Assembly (NCBI GenBank): GCA_039619475.1
Contig: CM077115.1
Location: forward strand, 478,962,400-479,026,399
Direction of reading: 5' to 3'
DNA length: 64,000 nt
DNA from: Icerya purchasi
Taxonomy: Eukaryota > Arthropoda > Insecta > Hemiptera > Monophlebidae
Every line of letters starts with the position of its first letter. Position 1 is the stretch's first letter. This document shows, in pieces, positions 30,244 to 41,196 of the stretch. The position numbers and the translations under genes were made by a program. The notes under the pieces were generated by a model. That model worked only from the letters and a program-made list of their open reading frames with translations, was not told the origin of the DNA and did no database searches.

Positions 30244-30478
30244 TTGCATGCAAACACTTTCAAAACCGTTGAAACAGGATCTTAATATTCTTATAATTTC
30301 TATTCCAGTCGATACATTATTACGGAACCACGCCCCACATGTACACACTAACATAAACACACTTATACCCACATCCTTGACTACTTTGTTCGTATACACA
30401 TATGTAACCGACTTTCTCCGAAAGAACGACATTTTTCTGACGCAACATTTCCACTGCCACAACCGATTCAAATGTAGT
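30244..30478 (-). promoter_or_regulatory. Promoter-like cassette, subterminal copy, left arm
   Basis: Same ~230-bp block as 14,541-14,790, with accgattcaaatgtag, ctgacgcaacatttccactg and caggatcttaatattctt. No gene begins directly inward of it, so it may drive the spliced leader or be a relic of a lost gene. Confidence 0.55.
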
Positions 30479-31040
30479 AAAAGCGCACGCATCGTTCTCG
30501 CACACGTGTCGATCGTTCGCGATATCGTGATTTTTTTAAATTAACCAAAGTATAATATTTAAAGCATGAAACTAACCTGAGCTCCCCGTTCACCCACTTT
30601 GTACCATTCAAATGTATTTTTTTATTTTTTTATTTTTTTTCACGCCTAAGCATTATACAAATTAGTCTAAGTATATTTCTCATTTTCTACGGTTCCAAAA
30701 ATTTTTCTTCATTCTCCGATCGTTAGAAAAGCACACTGACAGATCACACACTTATATCTATCATATATTATTTTTTCTCACTTACGATTATTTTTCCATC
30801 TGTAAGTATTTATGTATGTTTCCCCCAGTTCTAAAAATAAATCCTTCGATGTCTCGCCCCTCAGCGAATGCACACCGTCCGATCCCGCACACATTCCGCT
30901 GTCAATAGTTTCTCTGTCGTTTATAATATTTTTTTTTTTCCGTCCGTAAGTATTATAAAATTAGTCAAAATATATTTTTTCAATTTCTACGGTTCCAAAA
31001 AATTTTCCTTATTCTCCGATCGTTACAAAAGCGCACTGAC

Positions 31041-31622
31041 TAGTGATGGGCAACTTCGAAATGTTTCATTCGAATTATTCGATTGTTCGATAACTTCAAA
31101 TGCATTCGATTGTTCCACAGTTGCATTCGAAATGTTATTTCATTCGTATAATTCATTCGTATTCACAACAATCATTCGAAATGTTATTTCATTCGTATAA
31201 TTCATTCGTATTCACAACAATCATTCGAAATGTTATTTCATTCGTATTCACAACAATCATTCGAAATGTTATTTCATTCGTATAATTCATTCGTATTCAC
31301 AACAATCATTCGAAATGTTATTTCATTCGTATTCACAATAATCATTCGAAATGTTATTTCATTCGTATAATTCATTCGTATTCACAACAATCATTCGAAA
31401 TTTTATTTCATTCGTATAATTCATTCGTATTCACAACAATCATTCGAATTAAAATCATTCGAATCAAAATCATTCGAATCAAACTCATTCGAATTAAAAT
31501 CATTCGAATCAAAATCATTCGAATTAAAATCATTCGAATCAAAATCATTTGATTGTTTTTTTTTTTTTTGACGATTGTTGATTATTTCGTTTGTAAAAAC
31601 ATTTCGAAATCGCACATCACTA
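31041..31622. mobile_element. hAT-type MITE 1, left arm
   Basis: Begins tagtgatgggcaacttcgaa and ends with the complementary catttcgaaatcgcacatcacta, flanked by an exact 8-bp duplication gcactgac (31,033-31,040 and 31,623-31,630). Eight bases is diagnostic of the hAT superfamily. The interior is a minisatellite of cattcgaaatgttatttcat-like units. Confidence 0.9.
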
Positions 31623-32799
31623 GCACTGACAGATCACACGCTTATATCTACCATAGCGTTAGCCACCGCGAAAGCGAATCATTCGATCCCGTGCACACTC
31701 TGCTCTCAATAGTTTCCCTATCGTTCATAATAATTTTTCCAAGCCTAAGTATTATAGAATTAGTCTAAGTATATTTATTATTTTTTCTCACTTACGATTA
31801 CTTTTCCATCCGTAAGTATTTATGTATGTTTTCCCCAGTTTTAAAAATAAATCTATCGATGTCTCGCCCCTCAACGAAAGCACACGCATCATTCTCGCGC
31901 ACGTATCATTCGTTCGCGTTACCACTTTTTTTTTCAAAATTAGTTCAAGTATATTTTGTTATTTTTCTCATTACGATTATTTTTCAGTCCGTAAGTATTT
32001 CTGTATGTTTTCCGAGGTTTTAAAAATTAATCCGAACAGACATTCAGACTGTTGTGAAAGCATACTATCTATCAACCGCACAGATTCTACATTATACGTT
32101 ACTCTATTACGAGTTCTTCAAAAAATTGATTCGAATGTGTTTTTCATTTTTTTTTTTTTTCAATCCTAAAAATTCATTCTTTCTACCCCCGCCCCCTCAC
32201 ATCTAAAATTGCTTATCTTTCATAATCTTTATTTATTTTATCGATTCTAAAAATTAATCAATGGTTCACTCGAAAGCGTACCGCACATTCCCACACACTT
32301 ATCTTCTATCACGAATTTCCGTATTGATCATGAACATTTTTTCAACGTTAGACACAATAGCATATCATATTGGTCTCGCATACACACCACATGCAGTTCT
32401 ATATGTCTAATTTTTATTAACGATCTTTATTTTTTTTGTACTGGTATTACTTTTTCCTACACAGTCATGTCATCATATACACTTAACATTGTCAAAAATA
32501 ATTTTAACCTTTCGAGAAAGAAAAATCTCCGACCAATAAAAAAATGTTTATCAACATCACAATTATTTTTAATATTAATCGTTCGCTACAAACATAATTT
32601 TTTCGATCGTTTCAAGACATTATTGTTTCGAACGTCAATACCCGTTTTCCAAGAATCGATAACCTCTGCAGGTATATATCTCGTCATCGCAACAACCTTT
32701 ACCTGCATGACTCGCATACCTTCAAGACCACTTGTACATTGCTCGCACGCTATTTCCCATTATTCGGTACAAGAATATTTTTCACACTCCCTCACATAT

Positions 32800-32918
32800 G
32801 AGTATACACTCAAAGTCCTCGATTACTTTGTTTGTATACAAATATATTCAGCTTTCTCCGACGTAACAACATTTTTCTGACGTAACATTTCCACTGCCAC
32901 AACCGATTCAAAGGTAGC
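32800..32918 (-). promoter_or_regulatory. Promoter-like cassette upstream of gene A, left arm
   Basis: Block with gctacctttgaatcggttgt (complement), acgtcagaaaaatgttgtta and gtatacaaacaaagtaatcg, about 250 bp upstream of gene A and oriented as in element 1. Confidence 0.6.
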
Positions 32919-33059
32919 TAATGAGATAGACTATCGAACGGAATCATTCAAGCAGTCAGTATTAGTTTTATGATAAACATGTATATTTTGTCGAATCTGT
33001 GTTCACGCATTATTAAAAAATTTACGTCAACATTAAAGAAAATAATTTCCTATGTTTTT

Positions 33060-33136
33060 TCTCTTTTTTTCTCTATCATTTATTTTTGTCTTTTATCTTT
33101 CCTTTTTCTCTTTCTTTTTCTCTGTCTTTTTTTTAG
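33060..33136 (+). promoter_or_regulatory. Strong 3' splice acceptor upstream of gene A, left arm
   Basis: Nearly 75 bp of almost pure pyrimidine end in cttttttttagtg, with the AG at 33,135-33,136, 30 bp before the ATG of gene A. This is the natural partner for the upstream donor-like sites. Mirror at 46,265-46,341. Confidence 0.6.
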
Positions 33137-33166
33137 TGAAAAGTTTGAAATACATATTATTCAATC

Positions 33167-34186
33167 ATGAACACTAATATAGTTAACATAAGCAGCAACT
33201 CAAAATCAATTAAAGACGCCGAATTTATTCAGAATTTATTTGCGAGTGATAGCGACTCGCATACGTCTTCGTCACTTCAATTACCACAATCAGATGGTGG
33301 TTATTCTTCAACAGAATCAACATCTTCTACACATAAAATCGTTGGTCCAGTATTATTGTCAGATCAGATGGATATAGCGGAATATTTTGTAGATTTCAGC
33401 TTCCATAAGGATTCTGATTATGGTTTTCTAGTAACCGAACTAGCGATGATTGAGATGTCTGGCGGGGGGTATTTACATACGCTATACAAGCCAAGCAGAG
33501 CATGGTCTGCATCAAAAATGCCTCATTTACAATGCTCTTCCGTGAGTCATTACTTGAAAAACCCCTCATTATTTCCCTGTCGGGAAGAAATATTCATGGC
33601 ACGCGATATATTCACAATACTGTCTGAAAAACCGAAGGTTCGCGTATATATTTTAACCACTTATGCAAAACTTATATTATGGGAACTTAACGAAAAGTCT
33701 GAATTGTTGCGTGACTTGGACTACGAACTCGTTAATATGGAGAAAGTCTTTCGAGTACCTAATATCGATGATTTATATCAAGAATACTCTGGTATAAGCA
33801 ATTTGCTAACTTGTAAACACCATTATGGGAATGATATTTTTCATTGTGCGGTGAAAAATGTTATGGTGATGAGGACATGGCACGATCACGTTATCCGTCC
33901 GCTGAAGCTTATGAACAATCTCAATATAAATGATTTAAGCCAGTTATTCATTACAGCCACCAAAGAAATGATAATTACATTATTTCCAAGTTGCATCGGG
34001 GACATTTATATATTTTTACCGGACAGATTAAAACAGGATGATACGATAAAATCATTTCTACCATGCTACGATCACGAACATGATAAAGAATATTATATCG
34101 ACGGTGATACATTACGCAGGAGTACTCGAAATTGTGTCAAAGTAAAAGATTGCGATGACTGTCAACATTCAATTCATACGGATTAA
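33167..34186 (+). CDS. Gene A: exonuclease-fold-like protein with Ser-rich leader, left arm
   Basis: 339 aa. Residues 1-70 are Ser/Thr-rich and begin MNTNIVNISS...DAEFIQNLF, resembling the start of the 275-aa gene of element 1 (NTAEFIQHFF). The body belongs to the family at 3,593: YFVDFSFHK...FLVTELAMIEMSG...LYKPS, then RDIFTIL, a CKHHYG...C block, MRTWHDHVIRP, DIYIFLPDRL, LPCYDHEHD and C-terminal VKDCDDC. The first acidic pair is D-x-S, so if this is an exonuclease fold the catalytic pair is degenerate. The gene reads inward from the TIR behind a cassette and a splice acceptor. The other arm has the same protein with Thr3 changed to Ala. Function unknown. Confidence 0.78.
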   Translation: MNTNIVNISSNSKSIKDAEFIQNLFASDSDSHTSSSLQLPQSDGGYSSTESTSSTHKIVGPVLLSDQMDIAEYFVDFSFHKDSDYGFLVTELAMIEMSGGGYLHTLYKPSRAWSASKMPHLQCSSVSHYLKNPSLFPCREEIFMARDIFTILSEKPKVRVYILTTYAKLILWELNEKSELLRDLDYELVNMEKVFRVPNIDDLYQEYSGISNLLTCKHHYGNDIFHCAVKNVMVMRTWHDHVIRPLKLMNNLNINDLSQLFITATKEMIITLFPSCIGDIYIFLPDRLKQDDTIKSFLPCYDHEHDKEYYIDGDTLRRSTRNCVKVKDCDDCQHSIHTD

Positions 34187-36768
34187 AAATTCAATAAAAG
34201 GCGCGGAATTTGAAAGATGGAGTTGTCTAGATCCTACGAAAGTTGAATATGAACATAACAATTACCTTTCAATGTACCAAAGTCAGCTTTCGCGCAGTAT
34301 GTATAATATGTGAAATAAAACCATATTTTTTTCTTTTACTCGCATTTTTATTTTTATTATTTCAAAATCTTTTACATTGTTTCACATAAATTATAATGTA
34401 TGTATGTATATATGTATGGAATTTTAATATGTAATAATATACATTTCCTACATTTTATTTTATTTCATGGTCATATAATTACTTTAAAATTATTTAGATA
34501 CACCGCAGATATTATAGTACCGAACACATCATTTATTATTTCATTCTATTTCAATTAATATGTTGTATGGATGAAATCACATCAATTTATGTAACTGTTT
34601 ATTTAAATTTAAATAATCTTTTTCTTTTTTTTTTTTTTTTTTTTATCTCTCAGCATATGCATGCGTGTATATGCTTACATATACAAATATGAAAAAAATT
34701 ATTTTTTTATTTTTTCATCGATATGAATGGTAAATCTACGACTTTATTTGAAAAACGGTCAAAACTTAATACATAGATTTCAAACTTTGATGGAAATTTC
34801 CGTAAAACGTTCAATTTACACTTATTATCTTTAAAAAAAAAATTTTCATTATTATTATTCATATCATTTAAATAGACTGATACGACAGAGAGAGAAAATA
34901 AAAAGCTAAATTTTTACATGTGAGGGAGGGAGCTGATGAAAACGTACGGGTCTTATTATTTGGAATACAGATTACGAAGGAAATTTTTATTCTATGTTTC
35001 ATTTTAAGATTTTTCATTTTTTACATTTAAAATTTTTCAATACGAAAATATTTCGAAATCTACAGGAACGTCTACGAATAGTCTTCGTCATTATAGAAGC
35101 ACTTGCAGATCATGTATCGACACTGCATGCGCGTAAGGGTGAGTAAATATGTGTGAATATGTGTGAACATGTGTGTGTATGTATGCTTGAAATGTGCGAA
35201 ATGGCTAATAAGAAACAACCGTTGAATCGCAACGACAGGTAGAGATCCGCTTATAGACTAAGAGAGTGAGAGTGAGATAAATTATGTACCTTTATTATTG
35301 CAGAACTGCACTGCAGTGGCAGACATGAAATATCCGTTAGCATCCTTTTCGAGGCAGTTTTATAAAAAAGACCGAAAATTAGCTTTAAAACTGGATGAAT
35401 GAGATAGTTGATAATAAACATACCATTAAGACCGGTATACATGTATGTGGGCATGTGTGTGAGCGCACGGTTAAATGAATGACAAAAGATTATTAACTGC
35501 ATAGGCATTGTTAAATACAACTATACTGATTTATCCGTAAAACTAACAAATTTTACCGTTGTTTTCTTTCCTTTTTTTCTTTCGCGTTTTACAAAAAATT
35601 CATGTTAGTTCTAAAAATATTGCTAAATTCAAATTAAATCGATCATGTTATTTTATTTTTTATTTTTGTTTCTTTAAACAATGTGTTACGATCGTATTTA
35701 TCTTACTCAATCTTTTACTTAATATTCTAACGGTTTTAGACAACAGCAGAAATATGCAAGTTACCTTGGATGTATTATATTTTATTCGTGTATATGTGTA
35801 TACACGCTTTCTATACAATCACATGCAAACATCGGATGCCGGAAATGTATGATAATATAATTTTTAAATCAATGATTAACGTATTATTATTATTTTTTTT
35901 TTTTTCACCCTGTGATATACAAAATAACATCATACTTGCTTTTACAACAATATTTAAATTCTACAAAAATAAATTGTCCCCAGGGTGGGGAGTAAAAATA
36001 TCATGAAGAATCACTGTTTTTTGCTTTTTTTCTTTCTTTGCTTCACAATCTTTTTTCTTTATATTATTCTTTATTTCAGAGATTTTTTTAAATAGTTTTC
36101 TTTACACTCCAATATGGAATCTGTTAATTTATTGTACATGTCATATAATATGATAAATGCTAAAATTCGGAAAGTTTTTTTAAAGAAGTAATTGACAGAA
36201 GAGTATACTTTTGAAAACAAGAGAGTGAAGAGGCTATACATAAAAAGCAATATGATGCATTAAACATAACGAAAAAAACAAAAAAAAAAAACAGAAGAAA
36301 CGTAAACACAAAGACTATTATGTTTTTTCATTAATCTATTCAATTACAACTTTTTTTTCATTCATCTATATTCTAAGTTCCATCATAAGTTTTAATTTTT
36401 TTATATGATGCCTACTAATTTCTATGTTTACTTAATTTATTTACTTTTCCACGAATGTTTTTAGAATTAAATTTTGAAAAAATTAAACATATTTTCGCAC
36501 CTGCGTCAACTATCACATTAAATACATGTAGAAATTTTCATTTCAAACGCCGCCGGAAAATAACATGGGTTTTTTTGATATTTTTTAAAAATTTATTCAT
36601 ACTCTCTCTAATTATAGCTATTTTTACTCATTTTTATATTCTACATACAATGCTTGAGGTATTAGATGATGCAAATTCTAAATACACCATATTGCTATCA
36701 CTCTGTTTATTATTTTTTTATTTGTTACTCGTTTTTTTTATTATTTTCTTATGTATATGTATTAGAAT
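34187..36768. other. AT-rich gene-free stretch, left arm
   Basis: 2.6 kb with homopolymer T and A runs, small GT-rich patches (~35,150-35,180) and no frame showing recognisable domains. It mirrors 42,633-45,214. No match to element 1 was noticed. Confidence 0.55.
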
Positions 36769-37097
36769 TAGTGATGTGCGATTTCGAAATGTTTTTACAA
36801 TCGAAACAACCGATAATCGTCAAAAAAAAAACAAAAAACAATTGAATGATTTTTGTGAATACGAATGAATTATTCGAATAAAAACCGAAACTATCCGAAC
36901 ACAAACGAATGAAGTATTCGTTAAACATTGACTAGATTCTTCCGAGAGAAATAGCATTTCGAATGATTGTTGTGAATACGAATGAATTATTCGAATGAAA
37001 TAACATTTCGAATGCAACCACGGAACAATCGAATGCATTCAAAGTCATCGAACAATCAAATAATTCGAATGAATCATTTCGAAGTTGCCCATCACTA
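36769..37097. mobile_element. hAT-type MITE 2, left arm
   Basis: Same ends as MITE 1 in the opposite orientation (tagtgatgtgcgatttcgaa ... gcccatcacta). Flanked by attagaat and attagaac, an 8-bp duplication with one mismatch. Confidence 0.85.
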
Positions 37098-37373
37098 ATT
37101 AGAACCCATATGATTTTACAATAAAAAAAAGTGTTTATACTCATTATTGAAGTTGAATATAGATAATATTTACATTTAAAGGAAAAAGAAAAAGTTATTT
37201 TTATTATTCCATTCGCACGCGAAAAAAATTATGAAATGTAAAATATATATATAATTCATGTAATATATTTACAAACGATTAACAAGAATAAAAGAAAATT
37301 AATTTAAAAAATAAATAAATATCACAAAAAATTTAAAGATGGAAAAATTACAAGATTATGATTCGTACAATGC

Positions 37374-38204
37374 TCACAAATTGGCTCCTTTGATCGGGTT
37401 ATGTTGGAATTCGAACAAACTTGCATGGTTGCATTGCGGACAATCTTTGATTAAGGTGGGATGTACTGCACTGAGTGGAAAGGAATCTGGAATATCATAG
37501 CTATGATGTTTAAAACACGGTAAGAAGCGTTTGATACGTCGATCATTCTTCAGTGCTACAGGTAATTTATTGTAAAAATCGCAAATTTTTTGAGGGCATA
37601 CATTAATTAATATCTCTGCAGTAATATTTTGCATCAAGTCGCACGTAGAATATTTTACTAATGATAATATAGGTCTAACATTTACATTGTACCATTTCAT
37701 CATCACATATACATTCTGCAATGAACACCTATGTATGTTTTTATCCGTGTGTGCATCACATTTTACAACTCTTGATATTCCTTTATACATATTATTTAAT
37801 TTCCTTAAATTGGGTATACCGAATTCTTTTTCTAAATTAATAATCTTGAATCTTGAAAGTGATGTTTCAAATAGTTTTATCCATATAGTGGTAATTTTTT
37901 CATTTCCTTTAATGTAAATATTCAATGGTTCAAAATCTTCCAACACATTTTCTATATCACCAGCAATAGATTCGTAATTGTAATCTCCTGCATTCCACGG
38001 AATTGAATGACAGTTTTGAATTATCCTCATGTTTTCTTGTTTTTTATTATTGGATAATACATCCCATTCGAATGGAGGCTTGTAAATTCTATGAAATTGA
38101 ATTTCACCATCGATACTTATTATTGAAAGTTCCTTAATGATGTACGTATCATTATCATATTTAAAACATTGAATATCGATAATTACCTCACGTGCTACTA
38201 TCAT
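37374..38204 (-). CDS. Gene B: exonuclease-fold-like protein, left arm
   Basis: 276 aa, ATG at the complement of 38,204. Clear relative of the gene at 5,025 throughout: REVIIDIQCF...IIKELSIISIDG...YKPP, NCHSIPWNAGDYNYE, IYIKGNEK, a CDAHTDK...C block, MMKWYNVNVRP, KICDFYNKLP, LPCFKHHSYDIPDSFPLS and KDCPQC. It lacks the acidic C-terminal extension of the element 1 copy. Directly upstream, an in-frame Phe/Leu-rich run without a Met corresponds to a pyrimidine-rich tract as at 5,945. The cassette at 38,340 lies ~130 bp upstream. The protein is identical in the other arm. Function unknown. Confidence 0.78.
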   Translation of the reverse strand: MIVAREVIIDIQCFKYDNDTYIIKELSIISIDGEIQFHRIYKPPFEWDVLSNNKKQENMRIIQNCHSIPWNAGDYNYESIAGDIENVLEDFEPLNIYIKGNEKITTIWIKLFETSLSRFKIINLEKEFGIPNLRKLNNMYKGISRVVKCDAHTDKNIHRCSLQNVYVMMKWYNVNVRPILSLVKYSTCDLMQNITAEILINVCPQKICDFYNKLPVALKNDRRIKRFLPCFKHHSYDIPDSFPLSAVHPTLIKDCPQCNHASLFEFQHNPIKGANL

Positions 38205-38339
38205 TGTTACAGTTGTTATTAAAGAGAAAAGAAAAAAAACTAAAACTTTTAATAGTAACTAAAATTTAAACGTGTGAAGAACACTAATTCGTGAAACTAA
38301 TAACAAGCGAGCGAATACAGTTATTCAGAGAGTTGACAT

Positions 38340-38560
38340 AATGTCTACCTTTGAATTAGATGCATTCGATGAAATGTTGCATCAGAAAAATGCCCCTCAA
38401 ACGGAGAAAGTTGATTGCATACATTGATGAATGAAGTTGTTAAGAACTTGTACATACATATACATTTTGTTTGTGGTAGTGTATGCATGTACACATGAGA
38501 TCTTACATATAAGTAAGGGTCAAGATCCGGTTTTAACAGCTGTATCAGACGATCTTAACG
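38340..38560 (+). promoter_or_regulatory. Promoter-like cassette upstream of gene B, left arm
   Basis: Block with tacctttgaattagatg, gaaatgttgcatcagaaaaa, acggagaaagttgattgcat and aagatccggttttaacagc. Orientation relative to gene B matches the other cassettes. Confidence 0.6.
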
Positions 38561-38679
38561 TGCAGCTATGTACATGCAGGGATAGACTTTAATATAATCA
38601 TTATCGATGGTAAACGAGAACATTAATTCATTTTTAAATTTTAATATATCGTCTTCCATCACTAATAAGATAACATAAA

Positions 38680-39369
38680 AAACTACTAACTTAACTGAAT
38701 ATATCCTTCTTCAACCAACTTTTCCTCAATCATTCGAATTTCATCATCTACACCAACATTTCACACTTTTTTAGATGTATGCGATAACAATAATCACTCA
38801 ACCAATTCATTAGGATCGTCTGAATAATCGATCGGTGTATCTTCATGACATACTCCGCCATCAGCACAATGCTTAGTCTTTGCTCCATCATAGTAAATTT
38901 TTACACTTGATCCATTAGACTGAAACATCGGACGTACTATTTTTCTATATTTAGGAAATGTAGTACCCTTTAATACACCAGTAGCATGTAAATGAGCTCT
39001 AGTACACTCAAGTATTTATTTATACAGATCTAAATCATTATTTTGTATATTTATTCTCATCTATATGCGATACCATTAGTAAATGAAAGAGTCCGGGTGT
39101 GTAAGGAAATTTTATTTGCTTACTTCCTTTTCCTAAATAAATTTCACCATATTTGCAGTCCCAAGAAATCAATGTCGATCCTATCAGATACTCATCAATG
39201 TTTGTATCATAGTGTATTCCATATACTTGATCATTCGGAACAAGTTCATCAAAATCTGTATGAAATGAATCTACTTCACTTATGTTAAACGACTTAGCTT
39301 TGAGTTTGTTTTTTAATATTTTCATCTTTAATTTCAGACTCAGCGTCACTTCTCTGTTTACTATTAGAC
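38680..39369 (-). pseudogene. Broken conserved Polinton protein gene, left arm
   Basis: Minus-strand homologue of the gene at 10,526: VYGIHYDTNIDEYLIG, ISWDCKYGEIYLGKG and KFPYTPGLFHLL are legible, then a stop, then decayed sequence to ~38,690. At 39,369 homology is cut and fused to unrelated spacer. No complete frame. Confidence 0.85.
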
Positions 39370-40031
39370 AATCATGCGATAGTGATTCATTATTTAGAGG
39401 CTGTAGGATACACTCGAAATAATCAAATATAACAAATGATACAAATTCTTGCTGTTTATGTTGTTGAAATCTCGATATTTTATTCTCCTTTGTTGGCATA
39501 ACAACTGTAGCAGGAGTATTGGGTTAGTTTTACTTTCAGTCCAGAAATTTGTCAGGCCAATGTTACGTTTAGAGAAAATCTGCTCTATCTATTTATATTG
39601 AATTTTAATAACTTATATATAACATGAAGTATATTTTAAGTATTTAAAATAATATGAAATTCACAGTGATTGATATATATGGTGAAATGTATGTATAAAG
39701 GAAGATTTACTCACAAGTTTTGATGAAATTCTAGTTATTTAAAATGTTGTTATCAAAGAGTAAATCATTGGTTAATACTGATAACAACAATAATGGAATG
39801 AATAAGGAAGCAAGACTGAAAAAATGAACTAGACAGGATATGTAGCGATATAATGTAAAAATATAACCTATTGAAGTCCGAGTGGAAACCAATTACAAGT
39901 ACTTCAGCCGCCATATTGGAACCTATTATGAAACCATTATTGGAAATTCATGAAGCATTACAAAAATCTGAAAGATTAAAATGGATTCTTATGGAATAAA
40001 TGATACATCAATGGTAAAAACGTCAAAAACG
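39370..40031. other. Unique spacer between the palindrome arms
   Basis: 662 bp present once. The left part contains a polymerase fragment on minus; the right part (from ~39,880) continues the conserved unknown gene on plus, which lines up with the right arm. The middle (39,500-39,880) has no recognised content. Confidence 0.85.
39385..39470 (-). pseudogene. Polymerase B exonuclease-motif fragment in the spacer
   Basis: About 27 codons on the minus strand (RFQQ...FVIFDYFECILQPLNN) align with the first exonuclease motif of polymerase B in element 1 (RFQQW...YGDFECILKPV). The fragment ends at the arm junction, where it is fused in frame to the left-arm conserved gene. Confidence 0.75.
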
Positions 40032-40721
40032 GTCTAATAGTAAACAGAGAAGTGACGCTGAGTCTGAAATTAAAGATGAAAATATTAAAAAACAAACTCA
40101 AAGCTAAGTCGTTTAACATAAGTGAAGTAGATTCATTTCATACAGATTTTGATGAACTTGTTCCGAATGATCAAGTATATGGAATACACTATGATACAAA
40201 CATTGATGAGTATCTGATAGGATCGACATTGATTTCTTGGGACTGCAAATATGGTGAAATTTATTTAGGAAAAGGAAGTAAGCAAATAAAATTTCCTTAC
40301 ACACCCGGACTCTTTCATTTACTAATGGTATCGCATATAGATGAGAATAAATATACAAAATAATGATTTAGATCTGTATAAATAAATACTTGAGTGTACT
40401 AGAGCTCATTTACATGCTACTGGTGTATTAAAGGGTACTACATTTCCTAAATATAGAAAAATAATACGTCCGATGTTTCAGTCTAATGGATCAAGTGTAA
40501 AAATTTACTATGATGGAGCAAAGACTAAGCATTGTGCTGATGGCGGAGTATGTCATGAAGATACACCGATCGATTATTCAGACGATCCTAATGAATTGGT
40601 TGAGTGATTATTGTTATCGCATACATCTAAAAAAGTGTGAAATGTTGGTGTAGATGATGAAATTCGAATGATTGAGGAAAAGTTGGTTGAAGAAGGATAT
40701 ATTCAGTTAAGTTAGTAGTTT
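39880..40721 (+). pseudogene. Broken conserved Polinton protein gene, right arm and spacer
   Basis: Here the homology reaches further 5' into the spacer: ~39,890-39,990 matches the helical N-terminal part of the gene at 10,526 (tacttcagccgcc, gaaccattattgg, catgaagcattacaaaaa). The central domain at 40,052-40,363 is open for 103 codons, then a stop and degenerate 3' remainder including an acidic C-terminus. This is the copy from which the left arm was probably templated. Confidence 0.82.
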
Positions 40722-40840
40722 TTTATGTTATCTTATTAGTGATGGAAGACGATATATTAAAATTTAAAAATGAATTAATGTTCTCGTTTACCATCGATAA
40801 TGATTATATTAAAGTCTATCCCTGCATGTACATAGCTGCA

Positions 40841-41061
40841 CGTTAAGATCGTCTGATACAGCTGTTAAAACCGGATCTTGACCCTTACTTATATGTAAGA
40901 TCTCATGTGTACATGCATACACTACCACAAACAAAATGTATATGTATGTACAAGTTCTTAACAACTTCATTCATCAATGTATGCAATCAACTTTCTCCGT
41001 TTGAGGGGCATTTTTCTGATGCAACATTTCATCGAATGCATCTAATTCAAAGGTAGACATT
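40841..41061 (-). promoter_or_regulatory. Promoter-like cassette upstream of gene B, right arm
   Basis: Mirror of 38,340-38,560. Confidence 0.6.
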
Positions 41062-41196
41062 ATGTCAACTCTCTGAATAACTGTATTCGCTCGCTTGTTA
41101 TTAGTTTCACGAATTAGTGTTCTTCACACGTTTAAATTTTAGTTACTATTAAAAGTTTTAGTTTTTTTTCTTTTCTCTTTAATAACAACTGTAACA

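Larger units (their letters stand above)
30049..31996 (+). promoter_or_regulatory. Array of splice-donor-like sites in the leader region, left arm
   Basis: Six gtaagtat(t/a) sites at 30,049, 30,162, 30,802, 30,946, 31,812 and 31,991 lie within degenerate repeats of one leader unit (shared landmarks ctaagtatattt, acggttccaaaaat, gatgtctcgcccctca, tatgtatgttt). All point inward to gene A. This suggests several alternative 5' exons spliced to one acceptor. The mirror array is at 47,406-49,353. Confidence 0.5.
29386..39369 (+). repeat. Left arm of the giant palindrome
   Basis: Exact partner of 40,032-50,015. Contents inward: TIR, 32-bp repeats, leader region with splice-donor-like sites, MITE, gene A (339 aa), 2.6 kb of AT-rich sequence, MITE, gene B (276 aa), and a broken conserved-Polinton-protein gene at the inner end. 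Confidence 0.95.

Noticed and set aside
31041..31622. Repetitive frames (SND/FDSN repeats and IIRNVISF repeats) as possible repeat proteins
   Set aside because: They are translations of the minisatellite inside a hAT MITE with a clear 8-bp target duplication.
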